Of a stretch of DNA of 64,000 nucleotides, positions 40,669 through 49,004 are shown piece by piece. Positions within the stretch are counted from its first letter, which is position 1, and each line of letters opens with the position of its first letter. The position numbers and the translations under genes were made by a program. The notes beneath the pieces are model-generated. The model worked only from the letters and a program-made list of their open reading frames with translations, was not told where the DNA came from and did no database searches. This DNA is from Aminiphilus circumscriptus DSM 16581 (GTDB lineage Bacteria > Synergistota > Synergistia > Synergistales > Aminiphilaceae), in contig NZ_JAFY01000007.1 in assembly GCF_000526375.1 (NCBI RefSeq), positions 434,001 through 498,000 of the forward strand, in the 5' to 3' direction.

Positions 40669-41766
40669 CTAGGAGAGCAGCAGCCACTTGAAAAGCGGGG
40701 GCATGACGATCAGAATCGTGAAGAGGCGGATCAGGTGGAGGATGCTCACGGCCACGGGATCCGCGCCGATATCCTCGGCGATGATGCCCATCTGGGAGAG
40801 CCCACCCGCGCAGGTGGAGACGAAGCAGGTCATGATGTTCCAGCGGGTGAGTCTGTACAGGAGGAAGGCCAGCACGAACCCCCAGAGGAGCATGAACACT
40901 GTGGTGAAAAGGATGGGCAGGAGCAGATTTCCCAGGGAGCGGAGCATCTGCATGTCGAAGCGGCTTCCGATGATCGCTCCGAGGCCGATTTGGGCGACCG
41001 TGCGGAGCTTCGGGGGTAATTCCGCAAGGCGAATGCCGAAGAATCCCAGAATTCCCGTGGAGAGAAAGGCTCCGAGAAACGCTCCGGCGGGGACGTGGAG
41101 GAAGGAGAAGAGCGCTCCCCCCGCCGCGGCCACCGACACCGAGAGGAGACGACCGCCCGCAGCGAGAGGGGGTGTCGTTCCGCCGTTTCTCGTGGATGCC
41201 CCTTTCGCTTCCCGCCTCGCAGGTTTCTTTTCCGGGGAACAGTGCGAGGTATTCGCTCCGCCGCCGAAGCGGCGCTGTACGTAGGGTGTCAGAAGGGGAA
41301 CGCAGAAGAGCACCGAGGCGAGGCGCAGGGATTGGAGCAGCGCCACCATGGCGGGATTGCCTCCCAGAGAGAGGGAGAGGAGACTCATTTCCGCCACACC
41401 CCCCGGAACGGAGGAGAGCAGTGCCGTTGCGAGGTCGAGGGAAGTAAACCGGTAGAGCAGCGCTCCCGTGAGCAGTGCGGCGACAAGCCACCAGATGCTC
41501 ACGAGCATGGCTGGTTTTCCCATGATGCGGAGCACCTGACGTGTTTCCGGGGTAACCCGAAAGCCGATGAAAAGCCCCAGAAGGATCTGGAGGAGAACGT
41601 TGAAGAGCGGTGGAGCGACGACATGTCCCGCGCCGAGCATGGTGAGCGCTCCCGCGGAGAACATGGCTCCCACGATGGGAGCGGCAGGCATCCGCAGCCT
41701 TTCAAGGAGAAACCAGCCAGGAATCCCGAAGGCGAAGAGTTTGGCGATCTCGATAAACCAGGTCAT
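40669..41766 (-). CDS. AbrB-family (ammonia monooxygenase-like) membrane protein
   Basis: A 365-residue integral membrane protein with two homologous halves: GALLSSVPGGVAEM-like LLSSVPGGVAEMSLL and its counterpart FVSTCAGGLSQMGIIAEDIG. These motifs define the AbrB/YP_ family (PF05145), sometimes called regulator or transporter; the function is unknown. A hydrophilic Lys/Arg/Ser-rich loop of about 40 residues separates the halves. The ATG at 41766 has GGAGG upstream on the minus strand. It is divergent from the sirtuin gene. Confidence 0.82.
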   Translation of the reverse strand: MTWFIEIAKLFAFGIPGWFLLERLRMPAAPIVGAMFSAGALTMLGAGHVVAPPLFNVLLQILLGLFIGFRVTPETRQVLRIMGKPAMLVSIWWLVAALLTGALLYRFTSLDLATALLSSVPGGVAEMSLLSLSLGGNPAMVALLQSLRLASVLFCVPLLTPYVQRRFGGGANTSHCSPEKKPARREAKGASTRNGGTTPPLAAGGRLLSVSVAAAGGALFSFLHVPAGAFLGAFLSTGILGFFGIRLAELPPKLRTVAQIGLGAIIGSRFDMQMLRSLGNLLLPILFTTVFMLLWGFVLAFLLYRLTRWNIMTCFVSTCAGGLSQMGIIAEDIGADPVAVSILHLIRLFTILIVMPPLFKWLLLS

Positions 41767-41965
41767 GTGTCGGCCTCCAGAGCCGCGTCGAGTGTTTCGG
41801 ACTGCGCGAGCGGGAATGAATATGGACGTGTTACGAGTATTCTTTGTATAACATAATACGCTGAGGCAGAGGGTTTTTCGAGGGGCAATTCCCTCCGTGC
41901 GGTTCCGGCCAATTTCCTCTTGTCGGATCTGTTTCGGAAGCGCCCCGAAAGAAGGGAGGTTCCGT

Positions 41966-42760
41966 ATGGCGAATGCGCGACAGGAACGGGAACAGAAACA
42001 GGGCGATTCGGAACGGACCTTCGCGACGGTGCTGGCGGAGCGGATTCTTCGGGGCGAGGGCATCACGGTCTTCACCGGAGCTGGCATGAGCACCGAGTCG
42101 GGCCTGCCGGATTTCCGGTCTCCCCAGGGGCTGTGGAAGGACCGGGATCCGAGGGAGTTCGCCACGCTGTGGGCTCTGGAGCGAAATCCCGAGGCGTTCC
42201 GAGAATTTTACCGGTGGCGCATCGAAACGCTCCTCGCGGTGCAACCCAACCGGGGGCACCATATCCTGGCGGAATGGGAGCGGCGGGGCATCGTTCGGTG
42301 CGTCATTACCCAAAACGTGGACGGCCTGCATGGAATGGCCGGTTCGCGGAACGTCATTCCTTTGCACGGCGACCTGCGCAGTCTTCGCTGTTCCCGGTGC
42401 CGGCAGGAATACGGGGCGGAACTCTTTCTGAAGCGACACGAGTGCCCCGACTGCGGCGGAGCGCTCCGGCCCAACGTAGTCCTCTTCGGCGAGAACCTGC
42501 CCGAACGGGCCATGGAGGAGGCGGAGGAAGCGGCTGCTTCGGGAGGGCTCTTCCTGGTCCTTGGCTCGTCCCTCACGGTGTCCCCCGCCAACTGGTACCC
42601 CCGTCTCGCCAGGGCCTCCGGAGCCTTTCTCGCCATCGTGAACGCCGAACCGACACCGCTCGACGGTCTGGCTCACGCGGTCTCCCGAAGAGCCATCACG
42701 GAGGAGCTCCGGGCTGTGGATGCGCTGCTGCACGATGCAGGATCGGAAGGAGGGCGTTGA
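41966..42760 (+). CDS. cobB: NAD-dependent protein deacylase (sirtuin)
   Basis: Removes acyl groups from lysines using NAD+, releasing nicotinamide. The NAD-binding motif FTGAGMSTESGLPDFRS is near residue 35, the catalytic TQNVDGLHGMAGS and PLHGDLRSLRC follow, and a four-Cys zinc site is CSRC...CPDC. NVVLFGENLPE and VLGSSLTVSPA are standard. Length of 264 is slightly longer than usual, owing to a charged N-terminus. The ATG follows GGGAGG. It is 2 bp from niaR, linking NAD use and NAD control. Confidence 0.93.
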   Translation: MANARQEREQKQGDSERTFATVLAERILRGEGITVFTGAGMSTESGLPDFRSPQGLWKDRDPREFATLWALERNPEAFREFYRWRIETLLAVQPNRGHHILAEWERRGIVRCVITQNVDGLHGMAGSRNVIPLHGDLRSLRCSRCRQEYGAELFLKRHECPDCGGALRPNVVLFGENLPERAMEEAEEAAASGGLFLVLGSSLTVSPANWYPRLARASGAFLAIVNAEPTPLDGLAHAVSRRAITEELRAVDALLHDAGSEGGR

Positions 42761-42762
42761 CC

Positions 42763-43317
42763 ATGCCTCTCAGGGGGGAGGACCGCCGCAAGGAGATCCT
42801 GGCTCTCCTGTTCCGGGATGCGTCCAACCACAAGGGAAGCGATCTGGCCCTCCGTTTCGGTGTGAGCCGTCAGGTCATCGTGCAGGACATGGCGATCCTC
42901 CGCGCCGCGGGCGTTCCTGTCCTCTCGACGCCCCAGGGGTACGCGCTTCTCGGCGACGCGGCGCCACAAGGAGAGGTGCGCCTTCTCGTGACGCGCCACA
43001 GGACGAACGACGCCATGGAGGAGGAACTCTGCCTCATCGTGGACAACGGAGGCAAGGTCCTCGATGTGGTGGTGGAGCACCCTCTTTACGGTGAGATGAC
43101 GGGCGCCCTCATGCTCGCCTCCCGGGCGGACGTGGCGGAGTTCATGGAGAAGGTTCGCGGGGAGGGCGTCACGCCCCTCTCCGCGCTCACGGACGGGCTC
43201 CATCTGCACCATGTGGAGGTCCGGGACGGAAAGATCTTCGAACGGATCCGCGCCGCCCTGCGCAAGGCGGGATACTTGATCGAAAGCGACGAGGCTGGTA
43301 TAGTGGCGGAACGCTAG
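42763..43317 (+). CDS. niaR: NiaR-type transcriptional repressor (HTH + 3H domain)
   Basis: Predicted niacin-responsive repressor of NAD biosynthesis or niacin uptake. An N-terminal winged helix (KGSDLALRFGVSRQVIVQDMAILRAAG, in two segments) is followed by the 3H domain, named for three conserved histidines: here in VTRHRTND, VVEHPLYGE and LHLHHVEV. Length of 184 fits. It lies between a sirtuin and a membrane transporter, with a palindrome just after its stop that could be its operator. Confidence 0.88.
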   Translation: MPLRGEDRRKEILALLFRDASNHKGSDLALRFGVSRQVIVQDMAILRAAGVPVLSTPQGYALLGDAAPQGEVRLLVTRHRTNDAMEEELCLIVDNGGKVLDVVVEHPLYGEMTGALMLASRADVAEFMEKVRGEGVTPLSALTDGLHLHHVEVRDGKIFERIRAALRKAGYLIESDEAGIVAER

Positions 43318-43320
43318 GTG

Positions 43321-43333
43321 ACAAGACACTTGT
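43321..43333. promoter_or_regulatory. Candidate operator upstream of the transporter gene
   Basis: The palindrome ACAAG-ACA-CTTGT has perfect 5-bp arms. It starts 4 bp after the niaR stop and 55 bp before the next ATG. Its place between a repressor gene and a membrane-protein gene makes it a plausible NiaR site. This rests on position and symmetry only. Confidence 0.45.
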
Positions 43334-43375
43334 AAAGTCATTTTGCGAACCCTGTCCACGAGAGGATGCGTTGCC

Positions 43376-44404
43376 ATGAACCGGCCCAAAGAGAGAACAG
43401 TCGCGTTTCGGGAGTACCTGGTGAACGTGTTGAACGGAATGGCCCTGGGGTTGTTCTCGTCCCTCATCATCGGGCTGATTCTCAAGCAGCTTGGCACACT
43501 TCTCGGGGTGGAGCAGCTTCTGCGTTTCGGCACGGTGGCCCAATACCTCATGGGACCGGCCATCGGCGCCGGGGTCGCCTTCAGCGTCAAGGTGCCTCCT
43601 CTCGGGCTCTTCGCGGCCATCGCGGCGGGAGCGATCGGCGCTGGAACAGTGACGCCGGGAGCATCCGGAATCGTCTTCCAGATCGGGGAGCCCGTGGGAG
43701 CTCTCGTGGCGTCCCTTGCCGGCGCTGAGTTCGCCCGTCGTATCGCCGGGCGGACCGGGGTGGACATCGTCCTCGTTCCCGCCTGCACCATCCTTGTCGG
43801 AGGACTGGTGGGCATCACCGCCGGTCCTGTCGTGGCAAAGGGCATGGCGCTTCTCGGCGATGCGGTCAATCTGGCCACCCAGCTCCATCCTCTTCCCATG
43901 GGCATTCTCGTGGCGGTTCTCATGGGCATGATTCTCACGCTTCCCATCAGCAGCGCCGCTCTCTCCATCTCCCTCGGCCTTTCCGGGCTCGCCGCGGGCG
44001 CTGCTACCGTGGGGTGCGCCTGCCAGATGATCGGCTTCGCAGTGCAGAGTTACCGCGAGAACGGCGTGGGAGGGCTTCTTTCCCAGGGGCTCGGCACATC
44101 CATGCTACAGATGCCCAACATCGTGCGCAACCCCTGGATCTGGGTGCCGCCTACACTGGCCGGAGCGTGCCTCGGTCCCGTTGCGACGGTGCTCTTCCAC
44201 ATGGAGAACAGCCGTATCGGAGCGGGCATGGGCACCAGCGGCCTCGTGGGACAGCTCGCGACGCTGGACGTCATGGGTGCCGGGGCCTGGCCTGGCATTC
44301 TCCTGCTTCATTTTCTTTTTCCCACGGTTCTCACCCTGGTCTTCGCCGCCGTTCTCCGGCGACGGGGTCTCATTCGCGACGGAGACATGAAGCTCTCCCG
44401 GTAA
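43376..44404 (+). CDS. PTS_EIIC_2/PfoR-like membrane protein
   Basis: A 342-residue integral membrane protein rich in Gly and Ala, with about 8-10 hydrophobic segments. It resembles the PTS EIIC type 2-like family (PfoR-like, COG3641), which lacks the usual phosphotransfer domains. MGPAIGAGVAFSVK, TLPISSAALSISLGLSG and MGTSGLVGQ are notable conserved-looking stretches. No EIIA or EIIB gene is near. The location next to niaR suggests, without proof, transport of niacin or a related compound. Confidence 0.72.
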   Translation: MNRPKERTVAFREYLVNVLNGMALGLFSSLIIGLILKQLGTLLGVEQLLRFGTVAQYLMGPAIGAGVAFSVKVPPLGLFAAIAAGAIGAGTVTPGASGIVFQIGEPVGALVASLAGAEFARRIAGRTGVDIVLVPACTILVGGLVGITAGPVVAKGMALLGDAVNLATQLHPLPMGILVAVLMGMILTLPISSAALSISLGLSGLAAGAATVGCACQMIGFAVQSYRENGVGGLLSQGLGTSMLQMPNIVRNPWIWVPPTLAGACLGPVATVLFHMENSRIGAGMGTSGLVGQLATLDVMGAGAWPGILLLHFLFPTVLTLVFAAVLRRRGLIRDGDMKLSR

Positions 44405-44622
44405 TGCCCAGAGGCGTCGGGGGGGCGATCAGCCGGAGAGATCGCATCTCAGACACTGCGCAACGTCCGAGAGTGTCGGGGCGAGCCGTCCTCGTACCGT
44501 TGGTATTTCTGTGACACCCCGTTCCGCTGCTTTGGACTTTTGTGCGCTTCCTCCGTCCTCGTTAAAATGTCATCCGAGTATGGGGCAATGAAGCGGAGAA
44601 TGTTTTCCCGTTCCCTGGAAGC

Positions 44623-44891
44623 GCAACGCGTTTTGTCTCCGGGGCGACCACGCCCCTTCTGCCGGATTGTGCGGGAGCCCTCCGAAGCATGTGTGCAACG
44701 CGCTTTGTCTCCGGGGCAGCCATGTCCCCCGAGAGAAAAGACGAGAGAAAAGAACCCATGGTTGCACCGAAACCGCCCTTTTCCGGAAAGCCCGTGACAT
44801 GTTTCGTATCCGTAGGCGCGAGGAGAAATCGCGAAACGCCCTCCCTCCTCCATGACGCCCGCCTTCGTATCCGTAGGCGCGAGGAAAAATC
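44623..44891. repeat. Two pairs of direct repeats upstream of the T-box
   Basis: Pair one: GCAACGCGTTTTGTCTCCGG with its continuation (44623-44656), and a diverged copy at 44695-44729. Pair two: TTCGTATCCGTAGGCGCGAG with its continuation, at 44803-44830 and 44864-44891. Spacing and divergence do not fit a CRISPR array. The last copy ends 4 bp before the argG promoter -35 box. The 44405-44895 gap holds no gene. Confidence 0.65.
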
Positions 44892-44895
44892 AGGG

Positions 44896-44923
44896 TTGAC
44901 AATTGCCGCTTCCGTGATACAAT
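44896..44923 (+). promoter_or_regulatory. Promoter of the T-box/argG transcript
   Basis: TTGACA (44896-44901) and TACAAT (44918-44923) are 16 bp apart, with TG one base before the -10 (TGATACAAT). Transcription would begin near 44930, in front of the T-box leader. Confidence 0.82.
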
Positions 44924-44930
44924 CTTCCAC

Positions 44931-45278
44931 AACTTAGTTTCGAGGAGGATTGCTGTGAACGCTCTGCATGGCTTCCGGCGAGCTAGACGCATAAGACCTG
45001 TGACCGCCTTCATTTCCCAGAATCGGGTGATGACGGGGAGAGTAGGTCGTCGTCTCGTCGCCAGAGAGGAAGCGCCTTAGGCTGAGAGCGTTTCCCGGCG
45101 AACACGGCTGAAGAGAACCTCCGAGCCCGCTCCGAAGAAAGGACGAAAGTCCAAGTAGGAGCACGGAAGCCTCCGTTATAGGGCGTCGAGAGGGAAGAAT
45201 CGGCAACGCTTCTTCCAAGTAGGGTGGTACCGCGGGTTAATGCCCGTCCCTTGTTATGAGGGACGGGCATTTTTTTTA
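44931..45278 (+). promoter_or_regulatory. T-box riboswitch leader with arginine specifier
   Basis: The T-box sequence AGGGTGGTACCGCG is at 45221-45234, followed by an intrinsic terminator: stem TGCCCGTCCC / GGGACGGGCA (45241-45269) and nine T. Upstream, a Stem I-like region runs from about 45025, with GGGGAGAGTAGG, CAGAGAGG and a distal hairpin. The block CTGAAG-AGA-ACCTCCGAG has the usual context of the specifier, giving AGA (Arg) at 45114-45116. Uncharged tRNA-Arg would then favour read-through into argG. Confidence 0.88.
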
Positions 45279-45351
45279 TCCTGGCGAACTTCGAGTCGAA
45301 AAAACGGAATTCGGGACGATGTGCCCAACAATTACAAAGGAGGAGACGACA

Positions 45352-46671
45352 ATGACGTGCAGCAAAAAGGCAATGGCAATGCCCAAATGTGAGGAATACA
45401 AGGGAAAGGTCGTTCTGGCCTACAGTGGAGGGCTCGACACCTCCGTGGCAATCGCATGGCTCAAGGACCAGGGATACGACGTGGTGACCTTCACGGCGGA
45501 CGTCGGTCAGAGCGTGAACCTCGAGGTAGCAAAGGACAAGGCCCTCAAGACCGGTGCGTGTAACGCCTACGTGATGGATCTCACCTCCGAGTTCGTCTCT
45601 GATTTTGTCTGGCCCGCCCTGAAGGCGAATGCCATGTACCAGGGGACCTACCCCCTCAACTCCGCACTCTCCCGTCCTCTCATCGCCAAGTACCTGGCCT
45701 GGATCGCCAAGGAAGAAAATGCTGTTGCGGTCGCTCACGGCTGTACTGGCAAGGGGCAGGATCAGGTCCGCTTCGAGGTGTGCGCCAAGGCGAACCATCC
45801 CGACCTGAAGGTCATCGCCCCCGTCCGGGACTGGCATTTCTCCCGGGACGCGGAGATTGCCTACGCGGCGGAGCACGGCATTCCCGTTCCCGCGGAGGGG
45901 TCCGGTGTGTACAGCATCGACGAGAACCTCTGGGGTCGTTCCATCGAGTGCGGTATTCTCGAAAACCCCTGGAACGAGCCTCCCTCCGACGCCTTCACCC
46001 TCACCAAGGATCCTTGGGATACTCCGGACACGCCCCTATATCTGGAGGTGACCTTCGAGAAGGGAATTCCCGTGGCGCTGGATGGAGAAACGCTCGACGG
46101 TCCCACCCTCATCAAAAAGCTCAACAAGATCGCCGGTGACTACGGCGTGGGACGGATCGACATGCTCGAGGATCGCCTCGTGGGCTTCAAGAGCCGTGAA
46201 GTGTACGAATGCCCCGGCGCCCATGTTCTGATCTCCGCCCACAAGGCTCTCGAAACGCTTACGCTCTCGAAAGACGTGCTCCAGGGGAAGGTCGCCATGG
46301 AACAGCAGTATGCCAAGATGACCTACGAGGCGAACTGGTTCTCCCCCTACAAAGAAGCCCTGGACGTCTTCTTCGACCACGTGAACCAGTACGTGAACGG
46401 CGTCGTGCGGCTGCGCCTCTACAAAGGGCAGGCCGTGGTGGTGGGGGTCAAGTCGCCGAACGCCCTCTACAAGGAAGATCTCGCCACCTATTCCGAGGGA
46501 GATGCCTTCGACCACGATGCCGCGGTGGGCTTCATCAAGATCTGGGGGCTGCCCGTGGTGACCTGGCGACAGGAGCATCCCGCCGACCTCGGCGCGCTGC
46601 AGCTGCTCCCGGGGATGAAGGTCTCCGCCGAGGAGACTGTTCCTCTGAACAACGCTGTGGGGGGCAAATAG
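45352..46671 (+). CDS. argG: Argininosuccinate synthase
   Basis: Joins citrulline and aspartate with ATP in arginine synthesis. The N-type PP-loop LAYSGGLDTSVAIAWL is near residues 22-37; FTADVGQ, HGCTGKGQDQVRFE and SIDENLWGRSIECG are family hallmarks. Length of 439 includes about 15 extra N-terminal residues; ATG 45352 was chosen because AAAGGAGGAG lies about 10 bp upstream. It is alone in its transcript, under the Arg T-box. No other arg genes are in the window. Confidence 0.95.
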   Translation: MTCSKKAMAMPKCEEYKGKVVLAYSGGLDTSVAIAWLKDQGYDVVTFTADVGQSVNLEVAKDKALKTGACNAYVMDLTSEFVSDFVWPALKANAMYQGTYPLNSALSRPLIAKYLAWIAKEENAVAVAHGCTGKGQDQVRFEVCAKANHPDLKVIAPVRDWHFSRDAEIAYAAEHGIPVPAEGSGVYSIDENLWGRSIECGILENPWNEPPSDAFTLTKDPWDTPDTPLYLEVTFEKGIPVALDGETLDGPTLIKKLNKIAGDYGVGRIDMLEDRLVGFKSREVYECPGAHVLISAHKALETLTLSKDVLQGKVAMEQQYAKMTYEANWFSPYKEALDVFFDHVNQYVNGVVRLRLYKGQAVVVGVKSPNALYKEDLATYSEGDAFDHDAAVGFIKIWGLPVVTWRQEHPADLGALQLLPGMKVSAEETVPLNNAVGGK

Positions 46672-46893
46672 GAGAGTCCCGCCTCCGTCTTTCCTGTCGG
46701 AGAAGATGTCGGAACCATCTCTGGAGGCAATCTCCGGAGACGCCTCCGATATCTTAGAGGTCCGAACGGCACAGGTTTCCCGTTGCGAAAGAGCTTCCGA
46801 AAGAATCGAGGTCTCAGGCACCGGAGAATCGAAGAAGGCCTGGATTCGGGAGGAACGGACAGGATACTCTTCACAGTCACCTCCGGAACGAAC

Positions 46894-46943
46894 GCAGACG
46901 CTCCCGGGATTGTGCCCGGGAGCGTCTGCTCATTTTTCGTTTT
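46894..46943 (+). terminator. Strong intrinsic terminator downstream of argG
   Basis: A 15-bp perfect stem GCAGACGCTCCCGGG / CCCGGGAGCGTCTGC with a 6-nt loop is followed by TCATTTTTCGTTTT. It lies 222 bp after argG, in the gap to the convergent dapB-like gene. The 46672-46893 stretch holds no gene. Confidence 0.88.
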
Positions 46944-47014
46944 ACGGGGGTTTCCGGAATGTTCCGGAGAAGAAGTGCTCCGGCGGCAACCCCTTTCGTG
47001 GGCGATGTGTTCGG

Positions 47015-47809
47015 TCAGCTCACCTCGCGTAGGCTGCGGAGCAGTGTTCCCGGGGGCAGGGTCGGGAGCGTGCGCGCCACGAGAAAAACGCCGTCCACGT
47101 AGACGTCGCTCGAGAAGTCCCGAACCTCAATGCGGATGATCTCATCCTTGCGGGCGAGGGTGATCTCGTGTTCCGAATGGCCTCCCGGAACGGGAAGGCG
47201 CTCGGAGTGGACGGGAACGCCGTCGATGTTGCCGCCGAGCACGCTCTTGAAGATCTCGCGGCTCTGAACCTCTCCCAGGGATCCCGTGGCGGCGGCGTGT
47301 TTCGCCAGCATGGCCGCCGTGCCGCTCGGGGCGTTGGCCATAGTCGCCGGATGACGATCCAGGATGGTCACGTAGGGGTAGAACTTCCGGGCCTTTTCGA
47401 GGAAGTCCAGGACCAGGTTGATGCCGAGGCCGAAGTTGGGGATCACCGCCCAGCGGAGGCGTTTCTCCGCGACAAGGCGTTCCACCCGGGCCATGTTCTC
47501 GTCGTCGAGCCCCGTGGTGCCTACCACTGCGATGAGCCCTCGCTCGGCGTAGCACTCCAGATTTTTCATGAGAATCGTCGCAGAGGTGAAGTCGATGACG
47601 AGGTCTGGTTTTGCCGTCTCCAGCCCCTTTGCGAGATCCCCCGACGCGGTGATGCCCAGGGGCTCGATGCCCGCCAGCGTGCCCAGATCCTTCCCCGCCT
47701 CGCGACACCATCCTCCCGCGAGTCGCAGATCCTCCGAGACCGCCAGGGCGCGGACGAGACTGCGCCCCACGTTGCCCGATGCGCCGGATACAAAAACTTT
47801 GATGGTCAT
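47015..47809 (-). CDS. dapB: 4-hydroxy-tetrahydrodipicolinate reductase-like protein (DapB family)
   Basis: A 264-residue DapB-fold oxidoreductase; canonical members reduce HTPA with NAD(P)H in lysine/diaminopimelate synthesis. The Rossmann motif VSGASGNVGRSLV, VVGTTGLDDE, PNFGLGINLVLDF and APSGTAAMLA are present. The active-site segment is DRHPATMANAPSG, whereas the usual pattern is HHxxKxDAPSG: the second His is Pro and the catalytic Lys position is Met. It may be a divergent DapB or a DapB-related enzyme with another substrate. No lysine-pathway neighbour is present. It is transcribed alone toward argG. Confidence 0.75.
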   Translation of the reverse strand: MTIKVFVSGASGNVGRSLVRALAVSEDLRLAGGWCREAGKDLGTLAGIEPLGITASGDLAKGLETAKPDLVIDFTSATILMKNLECYAERGLIAVVGTTGLDDENMARVERLVAEKRLRWAVIPNFGLGINLVLDFLEKARKFYPYVTILDRHPATMANAPSGTAAMLAKHAAATGSLGEVQSREIFKSVLGGNIDGVPVHSERLPVPGGHSEHEITLARKDEIIRIEVRDFSSDVYVDGVFLVARTLPTLPPGTLLRSLREVS

Positions 47810-48023
47810 CTTTCGTTCCCTCCCTCTGCGAGCGTGTGCTTCCTTCGGCGAAAGAAGGAGCCGATATGCCGCCGGACCGAAACCTGTACCGGAACATCGG
47901 GAGCGTCACAGGTCTTGAAAGAGGCGGTCCCGTGGAACTCCGAGCCGACGGGCACGGTCTCTCTTCCGGAAAAGAAGCATCACGAAAGAAGTATCACGAA
48001 GGAAGAAATTGTGCAATTCCCAT

Positions 48024-49001
48024 CTACGGCTGCGGTGTCCTTCGGGCGATCATGTCCTCCAGCCGGGCGAGGACGTCGTTCTTGCGGGCGATCCATTCCG
48101 GGGCGATGAGCCGGGGTGGGTGGGCATCGGCGGTGAGGCGCTGGACGATTGTCCCCTCGGGAAGGGCGAAGAGGGCGCCGACGAGGCATCGGCAGTAGTC
48201 GTCAAGGGAGAGTGGGGTGAAGGTCCCCTCGCGGTAGAGCCGCTCCAGTTCGGTGTCCCGGAGGACGTGCAGCGGATGGAACTTGACGGCCTCCGCGCCG
48301 AGGCGGGTCACGAAACGAGCGGAACGTTCGAGCTGGTCTTGTGCCTCGCCGGGGATGCCCGCGACGAGGTGGGCGCAGAGGTGTAGTCCTCTTTGTCGGG
48401 CGCGGGAAAAGGCGTCTTCGACGGCCCCTAGGTCGTGTCCGCGGTTGAGCCAGGCGAGCCCTGCGGGGTCGGTGGTCTGGACTCCCAGTTCGAGCCAGAT
48501 TTGAAGCGTTTCCGGGAAGGGAGGACAGGTTCCTTCCGTGTTGCCCCGGACGGTGTCCTTTTGGAGGACGGGGCGCTCCGCAAGGGAGGCCAGAAAATCG
48601 AGCACGCTCTCGGGAACGAGGTCGGGGCGTGTGCCCACGGCCACGCCCACAACGGTGATGGCCCGGGACGCCTCCGCCAGTGCCTCCTCCACGCGACGGC
48701 GCAGCTCCTCCAGGGGGAGGAATGTGGCGGAATAGCTCTGAAAGTAGAGGATCGCCCTGGTGGCACCGAAGCGGCGCAGACAAGTCTCGGCCCCTTTTCG
48801 GACCTGTTCCGCCAGGGAGATTCCCGAGAGGGCGGCGCCGCTTCCGCCGCCCCGGGCATCACAGAAGATGCACCCCTTCCGTTGGAGCCCCTCTCGGTGG
48901 GGACAGCCGGCTCCGAGATCGAGGGAGATCTTGTGCACCCTGGCGCCGTAGGTCTCCCGGAGGACGGTGGACCACATGTGCCAGGGGTGATGTACGGACA
49001 C
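48024..49001 (-). CDS. TIGR01212/YhcC-family radical SAM protein
   Basis: A 325-residue radical SAM enzyme of unknown substrate. The cluster-binding cysteines are in the family's unusual spacing, CPHREGLQRKGCIFC, after ARVHKISLDLGAG. FQSYSATFLPLEELR, VGTRPDLVP, ELGVQTTD and AHLVAGIPGE are typical YhcC-type segments. The GTG start is 3 bp after the purDE stop, so it appears to be the last gene of the purine operon. Confidence 0.85.
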   Translation of the reverse strand: MSVHHPWHMWSTVLRETYGARVHKISLDLGAGCPHREGLQRKGCIFCDARGGGSGAALSGISLAEQVRKGAETCLRRFGATRAILYFQSYSATFLPLEELRRRVEEALAEASRAITVVGVAVGTRPDLVPESVLDFLASLAERPVLQKDTVRGNTEGTCPPFPETLQIWLELGVQTTDPAGLAWLNRGHDLGAVEDAFSRARQRGLHLCAHLVAGIPGEAQDQLERSARFVTRLGAEAVKFHPLHVLRDTELERLYREGTFTPLSLDDYCRCLVGALFALPEGTIVQRLTADAHPPRLIAPEWIARKNDVLARLEDMIARRTPQP

Positions 49002-49004
49002 TGT

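Noticed and set aside
44623-44891. Possible CRISPR array
   Set aside because: Only two copies of each of two different repeats, diverged, with no cas genes and no regular spacers.
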